Shown in pieces: positions 1 to 9,708 of a stretch of 64,000 nucleotides of DNA (the stretch's first letter is position 1; each line of letters starts with the position of its first letter). The notes below the pieces were generated by a model, which saw only the letters and a program-made list of their open reading frames with translations, had not been told where the DNA came from and did not search any database. A program made the position numbers and the translations under genes. Origin of the DNA: Pseudomonas capeferrum (lineage in GTDB: Bacteria > Pseudomonadota > Gammaproteobacteria > Pseudomonadales > Pseudomonadaceae); contig NZ_JMIT01000005.1 of the NCBI RefSeq assembly GCF_000731675.1, positions 246,508-310,507 of the forward strand, given 5' to 3'.

Positions 1-1647
1 GGGCGCAACGAAGGCATCCTCAGTGCCTCGTTGAAGGTCGGCGAAGAACTGCCCGGCACCCTGCACCCGTGCGAAGTCATGATCGGCGGCCACTTCGGCC
101 TGGAAAACCGCAGCCGCCCGGCCGACAAGTGGCTGGCCGAGGTGGTGCGCTGGACTTGGAAGGTCAAGCTGTACACCCACCTGGAAACCGACCTGTTCGG
201 TGAGCTGCGCGACAACGCCGAGGGTGAGGCGATCAACGTCTTCGCCCACAACCTGCACGACCTGTTGCTGGCCGCCCCGGCCGGGCCGCGCGCCACCCTG
301 GGCCTGGACCCGGGCCTGCGCACCGGCTGCAAGATCGCCGTGGTCGATGCCACCGGCAAGCTGCTGGACACCGCCACCGTCTACCCGCACGCACCGCGAA
401 ACGACTGGGACCGCACCCTCTCCGTGCTGGCCGCCCTGTGCGCCAAGCACTCGGTGGAGCTGGTAGCAATCGGCAACGGCACCGCCAGCCGCGAGAGCGA
501 CAAGCTGGTGGCCGAACTGGTCAAGAAATACCCTGCCCTGAAGGTCACCAAGGTCATGGTCTCCGAGGCTGGCGCTTCGGTGTACTCGGCCTCGGAACTG
601 GCCGCCCGCGAATTCCCGGACCTGGACGTGTCGATCCGCGGCGCTGTTTCCATCGCCCGCCGCCTGCAGGACCCGTTGGCCGAACTGGTGAAGATCGACC
701 CGAAATCCATCGGCGTCGGCCAGTACCAGCATGACGTGTCCCAGCTCAAGCTGGCCCGCGGCCTGGACGCGGTGGTCGAGGACTGCGTGAACGCCGTGGG
801 GGTGGACGTCAATACCGCCTCGGTGGCGCTGCTGACCCGTATCTCGGGCCTCAACGCAACCTTGGCGCAGAACATCGTGGCGCACCGAGACGCCAACGGC
901 CCGTTCGCCACCCGCGCAGCGCTGAAAAAGGTCAGCCGCCTGGGTGAAAAAACCTTCGAACAGGCCGCCGGCTTCCTTCGTGTAATGAACGGTGACAACC
1001 CGCTCGACGCCTCTGCCGTGCACCCGGAAGCCTACCCGCTGGTGCAGCGCATCGCCGCCGGCACCGACCGCGATATCCGCTCGCTGATCGGCGACAGCAG
1101 CTTCCTCAAGCGCCTCGACCCGAAGAAGTTCACCGACGAAACCTTCGGCCTGCCGACCGTCACCGACATTCTCCAGGAGCTGGACAAGCCCGGCCGCGAC
1201 CCACGCCCTGAGTTCAAGACCGCGACCTTCCAGGACGGCGTCGAAGACCTCAAGGACCTGGAGCCCGGCATGATCCTCGAAGGCGTGGTCACCAACGTCA
1301 CCAACTTCGGCGCCTTCGTCGACATTGGCGTGCATCAGGACGGCCTGGTGCACATCTCGGCGCTGTCGGAAAAGTTCGTCAAGGACCCGCGTGAAGCGGT
1401 CAAGGCCGGCGACGTGGTCAAGGTCAAGGTCATGGAAGTGGACATCCCGCGCAAGCGTGTCGGCCTGTCCATGCGCATGGGCGATACCCCGGGCGAGAAG
1501 GTCGAAGGCAACCGGGGTGGCGGCCGTGGCAACGGTGGCAATCGCCAGCAGCAGGCGCCACGCCCGCGTGAAACCACCACCGCAGCCCCGGCCAACAATG
1601 CCATGGCCTCGTTGTTCGCCAACGCCAAGCAACTGAAGAAGAAGTGA
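1..1647 (+). CDS. tex: Tex, S1-domain transcription accessory protein (5' partial)
   Basis: The open frame runs in from base 1, so the start lies upstream; 548 residues are visible of a family usually near 775. The visible part holds a YqgF/RNase H-like domain (GLDPGLRTGCKIAVVD, about residues 100-115). A helix-hairpin-helix block follows (LLTRISGLNATLAQNIV...), then a C-terminal S1 RNA-binding domain (GMILEGVVTNVTNFGAFVD to RKRVGLSMRM). The tail is Gly/Asn/Gln-rich and basic. Tex is a conserved cytoplasmic nucleic-acid-binding protein linked to transcription and toxin-gene expression in other bacteria. Its TGA stop overlaps the ATG of the following thioesterase gene by one base, which suggests coupled translation. 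Confidence 0.95.
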   Translation, partial: GRNEGILSASLKVGEELPGTLHPCEVMIGGHFGLENRSRPADKWLAEVVRWTWKVKLYTHLETDLFGELRDNAEGEAINVFAHNLHDLLLAAPAGPRATLGLDPGLRTGCKIAVVDATGKLLDTATVYPHAPRNDWDRTLSVLAALCAKHSVELVAIGNGTASRESDKLVAELVKKYPALKVTKVMVSEAGASVYSASELAAREFPDLDVSIRGAVSIARRLQDPLAELVKIDPKSIGVGQYQHDVSQLKLARGLDAVVEDCVNAVGVDVNTASVALLTRISGLNATLAQNIVAHRDANGPFATRAALKKVSRLGEKTFEQAAGFLRVMNGDNPLDASAVHPEAYPLVQRIAAGTDRDIRSLIGDSSFLKRLDPKKFTDETFGLPTVTDILQELDKPGRDPRPEFKTATFQDGVEDLKDLEPGMILEGVVTNVTNFGAFVDIGVHQDGLVHISALSEKFVKDPREAVKAGDVVKVKVMEVDIPRKRVGLSMRMGDTPGEKVEGNRGGGRGNGGNRQQQAPRPRETTTAAPANNAMASLFANAKQLKKK

Positions 1648-2030
1648 TGGACGTCCCGCGCGAATACGTCGAAAGCGCCTTCAGCCAGTTGCTCGGCTGC
1701 CGCCTGCAACGCCTGGACACCGGCATTGCCGAAGTGGCCCTGGCGCTTGCGCCGCAATTGCGCAACAGGGGGCAGAAACTGCACGGTGGGGCGATCTTCA
1801 GCCTGGTGGACATCGCCATGGGTCTGGCCTGCTCGGCCAGCCATGGCTTCGACCAGCAAAGCGTCACCATCGAATGCAAGATCAACTACATGCGCGCCGT
1901 CAGCGACGGCGAGGTCCTGTGCAGCGCCCGCGTATTGCACGCCGGGCGGCGCACACTGGTGGTCGACGCCGACGTAGTCCAAGGCGACAAGCTGGTGGCC
2001 AAAGCGCAAGGAACCTTCGCGGTTCTCTAG
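1647..2030 (+). CDS. PaaI-type hotdog thioesterase
   Basis: A 127-residue single-domain hotdog-fold protein of the PaaI/YbgC-like acyl-CoA thioesterase group. The motif LHGGAIFSLVDIAMGLA (about residues 46-62) is the family's HGG-x-x-x-x-x-x-D active-site helix. The tail (LVAKAQGTFAVL) is a typical final beta strand. It would hydrolyse a small acyl- or aryl-CoA in the cytoplasm; the substrate cannot be read from the sequence. I chose the ATG at 1647, which shares its A with the tex stop. A GTG one codon upstream (1644) is possible but less likely. It is probably co-transcribed with tex. Confidence 0.85.
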   Translation: MDVPREYVESAFSQLLGCRLQRLDTGIAEVALALAPQLRNRGQKLHGGAIFSLVDIAMGLACSASHGFDQQSVTIECKINYMRAVSDGEVLCSARVLHAGRRTLVVDADVVQGDKLVAKAQGTFAVL

Positions 2031-2057
2031 CTCACCAAGCACTATCTGCGGTATTTT

Positions 2058-2079
2058 CAGCAGTGCGCTGGCACTGCTG
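2058..2079. terminator. Hairpin after the thioesterase gene
   Basis: CAGCAGTGC and GCACTGCTG form a perfect 9-bp stem around a 4-base loop, 28 bases after the thioesterase stop. No T-run follows, so it may be a 3' stabilising or weak termination structure rather than a canonical intrinsic terminator. Confidence 0.35.
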
Positions 2080-2183
2080 GAACCGCGTAAACCAGGCGAC
2101 AACGCCAGTTCCTTTCTCCCTACCCTTGTAGACCGTTATCTCCACCCCCATATTGGGGCGACTGACGCGTGAAGGAATCCATC

Positions 2184-3761
2184 TTGAGCGACCTCCTCAA
2201 CCGCCGCCTGAGCCTGCTCGGCGCCAATCTTCCCCTGCTCAAGCAGTGCCTGCACGGTATTGAGCGAGAATGCCTGCGCGTGACCGATGAAGGTCGCCTG
2301 GCCCAGACCCCGCACCCGGAAGCGTTGGGTTCGGCGCTGACCAATGAGCAGATCACTACCGATTATTCCGAGTCGCTGCTGGAGTTCATCACCCCGGCCC
2401 TCGCAGACCCGGCCCAGGTGTTGGAGAACCTCGAAGAGATCCACCGCTTCGTCTACACCAAGCTGGGTGACGAATACCTGTGGAGCCCGTCGATGCCCTG
2501 TGCGTTGCCGGCCGAGGAAGACATCCCGATCGCCGAATACGGCAGCTCCAACATCGGCAAGCTCAAGCACGTGTACCGCAAAGGCCTGGCCCTGCGCTAC
2601 GGCCGCACCATGCAGTGCATCGCGGGCATCCATTACAACTTCTCGTTGCCAGAGGCGCTGTGGCCCTTGCTGCGCGCAAGTGAAGGCAGCGAAGAAGACG
2701 CGCGCGACTATCAGTCGTCGGCCTACATCGCGCTGATCCGCAACTTCCGCCGCTACAGCTGGCTGCTGATGTATCTGTTCGGCGCCTCGCCGACACTGGA
2801 CAAAGGCTTCCTGCGTGGCCGCCCGCACCAACTCGAAGAGCTGGACGCCGACACCCTGTTCCTGCCCTACGCCACCAGCCTGCGCATGAGTGACCTGGGT
2901 TACCAGAGCAACGCCCAGGCCGGCCTCACACCCTGCTACAACAACCTGGCCAGCTACACCGACAGCCTGCGCAAGGCGGTGGGCACGCCCTACCCGCCCT
3001 ACGTCGAGGTCGGTACCCACGTGGATGGCGAGTGGGTGCAACTGAACACCAACATCCTGCAGATCGAGAACGAGTACTACTCGAACATCCGCCCCAAGCG
3101 CGTCACCTACACCGGCGAGCGGCCGATCCAGGCCCTGACCTCTCGTGGCGTGCAGTACGTCGAAGTGCGCTGCCTGGACATCAACCCGTTCCTGCCCGTC
3201 GGCATCGACCTGCCCGAGGCGCGTTTCCTCGATGCATTCCTGCTGTTCTGCGCGCTTGAAGAAAGCCCGCAACTGGACAACGGCGAGTGCGGCCAGTGCA
3301 CCAGCAACTTCCTGACCGTGGTCAAGGAAGGTCGCCGCCCTGGCCTGCAACTGCAGCGCGATGGCCAACCGATCGGTCTGCAGGCGTGGGCCGGCGAACT
3401 GATCACGCGCATTCGCGCGCTGGCGGACCTGCTCGACCAGGCACACGGCAGTGACGAGCACGCCAAGGCACTGGATGCCCAACAGGCCAAGGTCGACGAC
3501 GCTTCGCTGACCCCATCGGCCCAAGTACTGGCGCGCATGACCGAACACGACGAGAGCTTTATCCAGTTCTCGCTGCGCCAGAGCCGTGTCCATGCCGAGA
3601 GCTTGCGCGAACAACCGTTGAGCAGCGCACGCCAGCAGGCCTTCGAAACGCTCGCCCGCGAGTCCCTGGCCAAGCAGAGCGAGCTTGAACAGACCGAAGT
3701 CGGCGACTTCGACCTGTTCGTCGGTGCCTACCAGGCCAGCATCCTGGCGATCAGCAACTGA
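2184..3761 (+). CDS. gshA: Glutamate-cysteine ligase
   Basis: GshA catalyses the ATP-dependent joining of glutamate and cysteine, the first and rate-limiting step of glutathione synthesis in the cytoplasm. Family landmarks of the proteobacterial type 1 enzyme are clear: GIERECLRV near the N-terminus, DYSESLLEFITPA, YGSSNIG and YRKGLALRYGR, and IHYNFSLPEALW. The length of 525 residues fits (E. coli about 518). I chose a TTG start at 2184 (SDLLNRRLSLLG...) because AAGGA at 2172-2176 sits 7 bases upstream. The GTG at 2169, five codons earlier, has no ribosome binding site. The stop overlaps the start of the TetR gene by one base. Placement beside sulfur-acquisition genes fits its use of cysteine. 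Confidence 0.95.
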   Translation: MSDLLNRRLSLLGANLPLLKQCLHGIERECLRVTDEGRLAQTPHPEALGSALTNEQITTDYSESLLEFITPALADPAQVLENLEEIHRFVYTKLGDEYLWSPSMPCALPAEEDIPIAEYGSSNIGKLKHVYRKGLALRYGRTMQCIAGIHYNFSLPEALWPLLRASEGSEEDARDYQSSAYIALIRNFRRYSWLLMYLFGASPTLDKGFLRGRPHQLEELDADTLFLPYATSLRMSDLGYQSNAQAGLTPCYNNLASYTDSLRKAVGTPYPPYVEVGTHVDGEWVQLNTNILQIENEYYSNIRPKRVTYTGERPIQALTSRGVQYVEVRCLDINPFLPVGIDLPEARFLDAFLLFCALEESPQLDNGECGQCTSNFLTVVKEGRRPGLQLQRDGQPIGLQAWAGELITRIRALADLLDQAHGSDEHAKALDAQQAKVDDASLTPSAQVLARMTEHDESFIQFSLRQSRVHAESLREQPLSSARQQAFETLARESLAKQSELEQTEVGDFDLFVGAYQASILAISN

Positions 3762-4396
3762 TGAGCCGCACCGCCTCCCTTCGCAAGCCGCGCGCCAGCA
3801 GCCAGGCCAGGATCGAAGCGATCCTGGCGGCGGCTCGCGAGCTTCTGGCAGAGCAAGGGGTCGCGGGGCTGTCGATCTACAGCGTTGCCGAACGGGCACA
3901 AATCCCGCCTTCGTCGGTGTATCACTTCTTCGCCAGCGTGCCCGCCTTGCTCGAGGCGTTGACCGCCGATGTGCATCGGGCCTTTCGCGAAGCCCTCAGC
4001 GCCCCCATCGACAGCGCTGCGTTCAATACCTGGCACCAACTGTCACGGCTGATCGAGCAGCGCATGCTCGGCATCTACAACGAAGACGCCGCAGCGCGCC
4101 AACTGATCCTTGCCCAGCATGGCCTGAGCGAAGTGGTGCAGGCTGACCGCCAGCATGACATGGAGCTGGGCGAGCTGATGCACAGGCTGTTCGACCAGCA
4201 CTTCCAGCTGCCGACAATGCCGACCGATGTGGATGTGTTTGCCTTGGCCATGGAATTGAGCGACCGGGTGTATGCCCGCTCCATGCAGCTGCATGAACAG
4301 ATCACCCCGCGTATGGCCGAGGAAGGCATGCGGGTATTCGAAGCGTATCTGGGGCTCTACCTGCCGCCGTTCCTGGGAAAACGCCACACACACTGA
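3761..4396 (+). CDS. TetR/AcrR-family transcriptional regulator
   Basis: A 211-residue regulator. The N-terminal helix-turn-helix is typical of TetR proteins (RIEAILAAARELLAEQG...AERAQIPPSSVYHFFASVPALLEAL, about residues 17-65), followed by an all-helical ligand and dimer domain. The start shares one base with the gshA stop, so the two are probably translated together. That makes glutathione or redox state a plausible but unproven link. The target genes and ligand are not visible. The 86 bases downstream lead to the large toxin-like gene. Confidence 0.85.
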   Translation: MSRTASLRKPRASSQARIEAILAAARELLAEQGVAGLSIYSVAERAQIPPSSVYHFFASVPALLEALTADVHRAFREALSAPIDSAAFNTWHQLSRLIEQRMLGIYNEDAAARQLILAQHGLSEVVQADRQHDMELGELMHRLFDQHFQLPTMPTDVDVFALAMELSDRVYARSMQLHEQITPRMAEEGMRVFEAYLGLYLPPFLGKRHTH

Positions 4397-4482
4397 ACGA
4401 GCAACATGTAACGCAGTTCGCCTCCGATCGAACGTTGAAATGGGCGCTCCTCTCCAGCACTCAGCCAACGTGGATCACGACC

Positions 4483-7400
4483 ATGCCTCAATCTTTCGAC
4501 TTGTCAGCCGACACCACGCCCATCGGCCTGGACGACTTCGCCAGCCCCCTGCCCCTGCCCACCACCCCCTGGATTATCGCCGGACGCGGTAATGCCCTCG
4601 GCAAGGCCGACCTGCGACGACGCCAGGCGGTCAAGGCACTGAATAGCGTGTTCAACCAGGCGCAGTTGCAGCCTTCGCCTGGGCACACCAGCTACTGGGA
4701 CGCACGTATGCCCGGGCAGTCGATAGCACGCAGGGCCTTTGCCGAGCAGCAGTTGCACGCGCATTTCCAGAGCGCGCTGGAGCTCAACTACGGGCTTGAC
4801 CGAATCGCAACGAAGGCCTGGAAGCTGGGCCAGCTGGACAGCAACAGCCGGTATGCGCAACTGCACTGGCATCAGCCAGGCATCCCCGTAGGGGCCTGCC
4901 CCACTGCGCTACTGATCACGCCCCCTGGCGATGACGAGCCCTGGCTGCTGTACCGGCCCGACGGCCACAACCCGGTACGCGCCTTCCACAGCGAAGCGGC
5001 CCTGCTGCAGTGGGCCCACGAGCATCGGGACCGCCTGTGGCGCACCCCGCCCACCGCGCTGGCCAGCGACAGCGACAGCACGTTCATCGCCGTCATCGCG
5101 CTCCCGGGTGATGGCTTCGCCGGCCTGCTGAACAGCCTGCTGACCGGCCAGGGCCTGCAACTGCAGGTCGAGCTGCCCGACGCATTGAGCGAGGAGCTGA
5201 CTCGGCTGGTCAGTGCCGATGAAGCGTTGGCGGAGGACGAGGTGCATTTCGATTCACTCGACGAACGCTTGCCGCTCGGCTGGCGCAAGCAGCGCATCGA
5301 CCGCCAGGAACAGCTGCTGGCCGCCTACCTGGGGAGCGATACCGGGCCAGGCTCTGCACGCCTGGCGGAGCTGCAGGCCCAGCAAGCGAAGCTCGATGCC
5401 CAGGACGCCCTACTGCAACAAGTGCTGGCTGCGCTTCCCGAGTCGCCCACGCCGGAAAGCTGGGGGCAAATGTACGGCGAAAACAGCAGGTTCGAACATC
5501 TCAGCCAGCACTTTGCAAAGGCCTTGCTGCTGGAGGCCGAGTTCCAACAACACTTGGGGGACCTGAGCGAATCTCGCCTGCAATGGGTTCGCCAACTGGT
5601 GGAGCGGCCAAACCCCAGCCTGCAACGGCAGGTCGTGCCCAGCGCTCTGAAACTGGTGGTGGGCCCTCGCAGTTGGGCCCTGACGGGCTTCATCACCCTC
5701 CGGGCGATACCCCAGGACGCCACGGGTGAAGCAGACAGCGCCTTGCTGCTCTACAAACCCGGGCACGACGGTGGCCTGGCCTGTTACCCGGACCAGGCCC
5801 AGCTGGCCGAACGACTGCTGAACACGTTGCAGGGCGCCTGGCCAGAAGTGCTGCTGGAAAGCGTCTGGCCGCAGGACATCGATGCGCTCCTTGAGCTGAT
5901 CGACAGCGGCGAGCACACTCCAGCCCTGATCAGCGAACCCATCACCACCCACGCTTTCGATTACCTGGCCTCGACCCACCTGGCCCTGCTGACCCAGGCC
6001 GCCCCCTCCTCGCGCCTGCAACTGCGCTGGAAACTGGGCGCCAGCAACAACGCCGCCAGGATCCAGGCGTTCGAACGGCTGGCCGAGCGTAACCGCACTG
6101 CCAACCTGCACACCCGCCTGCATTCACTGAGCCACCTTGATGCGCCCCAGCGCGAGACACTGGCGGCGCAGTTCGACGCATTGCGCGTCAGCATGCTGGC
6201 TGCCAGCGGTTTACTGGCGAGGGACCTGCCTGAGCGCGGGGCGTTTTCACGCAACCTGATGAACGGGCACCTGCGCCAGTCACTCGGCCTGACGACGCTG
6301 CCCCAAGTCACCCTGGACATCGCCGACCGCACAGGCAAGCAGCGTATTCCGCTGCCGGAGTCCGGCTTCGCCAATGCCTACAAAGAGGTCACGACGTTCA
6401 GTGCCGAACGTAGCCACGTGCCCCTTGAGCAATTTCTGCTGTGGGCATTGGACGACGACCTGACCTTGCGCCTGGCCAACGCCAACATCGTAATCGAAGA
6501 CACGACGGCGACGCCTGACCTGCAACAAAAGCTCAACCACAGCTACATTGCCAACCTGGTGCAGACACTGGATGTGGCTGGCGCCTACGAGCAGCAGATA
6601 CGCGATACCTTCAAGGGCAACGCGGAGCAATCCGACTGGCAGGCACAATGGCGCCAGGAAACGCTCCGCAGGCCCTTCGAGCACCAGTTGAAGATCCTGC
6701 TGTTGAGCCGGCCCGATACCCTGGATGCATACGGCATGGAGGTATTCGAGCTGTTCTGCCGCGAACAGCAGGGCACCACGCTTACCCGCACCATCGATCA
6801 CCACGCACTCGACCTGCGGCCTGGCGTAGCTGCGGACGGTAGCAGCGACCTCGTGACGCTTTCCGGCATCTTCCTGCTCAAACCAGCGAGCGGGCCGTGC
6901 CTGCTGTTGCTACCCGACGCCCCCAACGGCAAGGTCATCAGCCAGTACGAAAACAGCGAGCAGGCATGCCAGGCGCTGGAGGACATGGCCATCGACGAGG
7001 CCATGCGCACCTACCTCGCCAGCCGCCCGCTGGAAGGCGACACACGCACGCACCTGTCCTATATCAACCAGGCGCTGCTCAAGCGGTTCACCGGTTTCAT
7101 CGGCGTGGGTAATGCCCGTTCAGAGCCGATCGCCCAGGTGCGAGCCAACCTGCAGATGGGCCGGCTGATCCTCGAACACCGCGCCTCGTCGCGCAGCCAG
7201 GTCGACCTGTACCTGGAAAGCGAGGCGATGCGCCACGGGCGGGTATACGACTACCTCAAACTGGCGCTGGGCTTCGTGCCCGGCGTAGGTACCGCGATTG
7301 CCCTCTACGATGGCTGGAGCGCCGCCAATGCCAGCGTCGAGGCATTTCTGCGGGGTGACCCTGGCGAGGGGGTCGAGCACCTGAACAGCGTGTTCCTGTC

Positions 7401-9630
7401 GTTGGTCGATGCGCTCTTCGATGTGGTGCCTGCCGCCTCTGTGTCGCGCTCGTCCACTGCACTTGCACGCACCCGCACCCACTTGCGCCAGCGCCTCGAA
7501 GGGTTGCGGCCCACCACCGTGACCCGCCGGGGGCGCACCGACCCCTTCAGCGGTTATGAAACCGAAGCGCCCTCGGGCCACTGGCGCGACCACCCCGAGG
7601 TTCACGGCAAGGGTGTCAACCGGCATGCCGAGACCGGCAACGACTTCATCGTCAGCCAGGGGCTGCACTATCAGGTCGAGTGGGACGCGACCTATCGCAC
7701 CTGGCGCCTCAAGGGCAGCGCAGCACGCAGCTACAAGCAGCCTGTGAAGCTCGACGAGCTGGGCTCCTGGCAGCCCCACGGCAGCCTGAGTGGGCGTATC
7801 GTCGACGGTGGGCTGGCAGGCGGTGGCGCCTACCTCGGCAGGCTGTACCAGCAGGGCTGGCAGCACCTGCGCGGCTACCTTGGCCGGCAGCCCGCGTTGC
7901 TATCGCCTAGGCAGGTGGTGCAAGACATCGAAAATGGCCGCGTTGCACACCAAGCCCGTCTCACCGAAAAAGTCTCGGCCTGGAACACCGCACGCGGAGT
8001 TGGCCCCAATGGCCCTCAAGGCACACCGGCGCCGTTGCCCGCCATCAGGCAGGCGCTACAGGAGTCCATCGAGCAATTGGAAGCCTTCGTGACATTTCAT
8101 GAGCAAAGCCTGGAGCGACTGCACAGAATCAAGCCACAGCTGGGTCGCCACTACCAAGGCATGCACAACCAAATGGCCTATAACCTGGGCAGGCAGCACC
8201 CCAGCTTGATCGTACAACTCAATCTGCGGATGCAGGATGAATACACCCGGATCAAACAGCTCGAACAAGCCAGCGACAACTCCTTTGAGCTCCTGCGGCA
8301 GATGAGGGGTGCTCAGGAGCGCTTCTGCCACACACTCGGCAAGCTGGAAGACGAATTCCATCGAGTGGCAAGGGTCACCCAAAAACTGCGCGGCAATGAG
8401 CTCACCGTGTACCAACAAACACTCGATAGACTGCAGATGCCGATGCACCCTCATGAGTACCGAACCGTAAGACTGGCCATCGAACTGAGCCACATCGTCC
8501 CGCTGCCAAGCCGGGCAAGCTATGACTACCTGTTGATGCAACGTCAGGTGAGGCAGGAAATCACCGACCTGAGGAGCCTGTTGTTCAGCCATCAAGATCT
8601 GGCGACTGCGGGCCTGAGCCGCACCCAGGAGCACCGTTTCCTGCGCCAGCTCAAAGACCGCTATCAGCGCTTTGGCAACTACATGACCAGTTGGCAGGAC
8701 GACTTCCCTGATTACATCACACCGCAAAGCACCCAGCGAATGCGCCATTCGCTGGCCCAACTGATCGCCGAAGTCGAGGCAGGCATCGACGCCTCAGCCC
8801 CCATCACGCGAAAGCCAAACCGTCATCGCGGGCCGAGCAGGCCCCGTCTGTTCGAAACCGTGGACCAACAGTTGTTGATAGGCAGTGAGATCACCATCGA
8901 CGGCCAGCCGCAGATGCAGGTCAGCAACAGACTGAACCAGGAAACACACATCACCTTCACCCGTACCGCCGATAACTTGTGGCAACCCAGAAGTGTGCAG
9001 CCTGCCGCGGCCGCAGCCGACCTGATGGTACTGGTGGCCGCCGCGCGCAAACGATTGGGCAATGTCGCCGCGCAGCAAGCCAAGCTACAGCAGTACAAGG
9101 CCCTGAACATGGCCCCTGCCAGCCTGCAAGACCTGGCCATTGGTTATGCCACGACGCTGGAGGATCTGGCGCGGGACATCGCCCGCCGGGGAGGGAGCGC
9201 GCTGACCGAGGCTCAGCGCCAGCTTACAGGCAGTGTCGAACAGGCTGCAGGCGAACTGCGCAGGGTGGGTCGGCAATTGCGCATAGACCAGACCAAAGCC
9301 ACACAGCGCCCTGAGCCTGGTCATCTGGATTACCTGCAAAGCCAAGGTGAGGTGCGGATCGGTTGGTCACGCGTGCTGGAGCCGGCCAAGAACAGGCAGG
9401 GCCAACCTATCGAGTATCTGGAGGAGTACCGCATCGACGATGTGGCCACTAGCAGCCCTCTGTGGTATGCGCACTTCCACTTCAAGCGCAGGCCAGCACA
9501 AGGCTTTGCACGGCTCGAGGCCGGTCACATCAAGCTTGCCCACGAACGCAATCTGGGCGCGGGCGCCTGGCGCGGCGCCCTCACGGAAAGCCAGGCCAAC
9601 AAACTGTTTGGCGGGTTGCGACCCGCTTAG
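4483..9630 (+). CDS. Very large toxin-like protein (DUF6543/dermonecrotic-toxin-like)
   Basis: A 1,715-residue protein with no signal peptide and no close relative that I can name. Architecture and wording resemble the large Pseudomonas proteins annotated as dermonecrotic toxin (DUF6543) domain proteins. There is a long N-terminal alpha-helical region. A short hydrophobic segment with PGVGTAIALYDG lies near residue 940. Next is a beta-type module (GLHYQVEWDATYRTWRLKG, about residues 1060-1080), then a long helical stretch, probably partly coiled coil (about 1190-1415). The C-terminal module contains YLEEYRIDD...PLWYAHFHF (about 1644 onward). I chose the ATG at 4483; a TTG at 4435 would add 16 residues. 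No immunity, chaperone or secretion gene is adjacent. It lies between the TetR gene and the convergent ssu operon. Family assignment is by resemblance only. Confidence 0.6.
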   Translation: MPQSFDLSADTTPIGLDDFASPLPLPTTPWIIAGRGNALGKADLRRRQAVKALNSVFNQAQLQPSPGHTSYWDARMPGQSIARRAFAEQQLHAHFQSALELNYGLDRIATKAWKLGQLDSNSRYAQLHWHQPGIPVGACPTALLITPPGDDEPWLLYRPDGHNPVRAFHSEAALLQWAHEHRDRLWRTPPTALASDSDSTFIAVIALPGDGFAGLLNSLLTGQGLQLQVELPDALSEELTRLVSADEALAEDEVHFDSLDERLPLGWRKQRIDRQEQLLAAYLGSDTGPGSARLAELQAQQAKLDAQDALLQQVLAALPESPTPESWGQMYGENSRFEHLSQHFAKALLLEAEFQQHLGDLSESRLQWVRQLVERPNPSLQRQVVPSALKLVVGPRSWALTGFITLRAIPQDATGEADSALLLYKPGHDGGLACYPDQAQLAERLLNTLQGAWPEVLLESVWPQDIDALLELIDSGEHTPALISEPITTHAFDYLASTHLALLTQAAPSSRLQLRWKLGASNNAARIQAFERLAERNRTANLHTRLHSLSHLDAPQRETLAAQFDALRVSMLAASGLLARDLPERGAFSRNLMNGHLRQSLGLTTLPQVTLDIADRTGKQRIPLPESGFANAYKEVTTFSAERSHVPLEQFLLWALDDDLTLRLANANIVIEDTTATPDLQQKLNHSYIANLVQTLDVAGAYEQQIRDTFKGNAEQSDWQAQWRQETLRRPFEHQLKILLLSRPDTLDAYGMEVFELFCREQQGTTLTRTIDHHALDLRPGVAADGSSDLVTLSGIFLLKPASGPCLLLLPDAPNGKVISQYENSEQACQALEDMAIDEAMRTYLASRPLEGDTRTHLSYINQALLKRFTGFIGVGNARSEPIAQVRANLQMGRLILEHRASSRSQVDLYLESEAMRHGRVYDYLKLALGFVPGVGTAIALYDGWSAANASVEAFLRGDPGEGVEHLNSVFLSLVDALFDVVPAASVSRSSTALARTRTHLRQRLEGLRPTTVTRRGRTDPFSGYETEAPSGHWRDHPEVHGKGVNRHAETGNDFIVSQGLHYQVEWDATYRTWRLKGSAARSYKQPVKLDELGSWQPHGSLSGRIVDGGLAGGGAYLGRLYQQGWQHLRGYLGRQPALLSPRQVVQDIENGRVAHQARLTEKVSAWNTARGVGPNGPQGTPAPLPAIRQALQESIEQLEAFVTFHEQSLERLHRIKPQLGRHYQGMHNQMAYNLGRQHPSLIVQLNLRMQDEYTRIKQLEQASDNSFELLRQMRGAQERFCHTLGKLEDEFHRVARVTQKLRGNELTVYQQTLDRLQMPMHPHEYRTVRLAIELSHIVPLPSRASYDYLLMQRQVRQEITDLRSLLFSHQDLATAGLSRTQEHRFLRQLKDRYQRFGNYMTSWQDDFPDYITPQSTQRMRHSLAQLIAEVEAGIDASAPITRKPNRHRGPSRPRLFETVDQQLLIGSEITIDGQPQMQVSNRLNQETHITFTRTADNLWQPRSVQPAAAAADLMVLVAAARKRLGNVAAQQAKLQQYKALNMAPASLQDLAIGYATTLEDLARDIARRGGSALTEAQRQLTGSVEQAAGELRRVGRQLRIDQTKATQRPEPGHLDYLQSQGEVRIGWSRVLEPAKNRQGQPIEYLEEYRIDDVATSSPLWYAHFHFKRRPAQGFARLEAGHIKLAHERNLGAGAWRGALTESQANKLFGGLRPA

Positions 9631-9643
9631 GGCTGAAGGGTAC

Positions 9644-9681
9644 GGGCCGCCTGGCGGCCCATTCGCGGATCAAGCCCGCGA
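9644..9681. repeat. REP-like double hairpin
   Basis: Two consecutive palindromes fill the gap between the convergent toxin-like gene and ssuF: GGGCCGC/GCGGCCC (9644-9660) and TCGCGG/CCGCGA (9663-9681). The second resembles the TTCGCGG...CCCGCGA core of putida-type REP elements. No T-run follows. It probably works as a bidirectional mRNA 3' end. Confidence 0.5.
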
Positions 9682-9708
9682 CTGGGTCGCACAGCGCCGC
9701 CACTGCCA

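Noticed and set aside
2136..3899. Long minus-strand open frame opposite gshA
   Set aside because: High GC produces long open shadows. The plus frame encodes an unmistakable GshA, and the minus frame has no recognisable domain.
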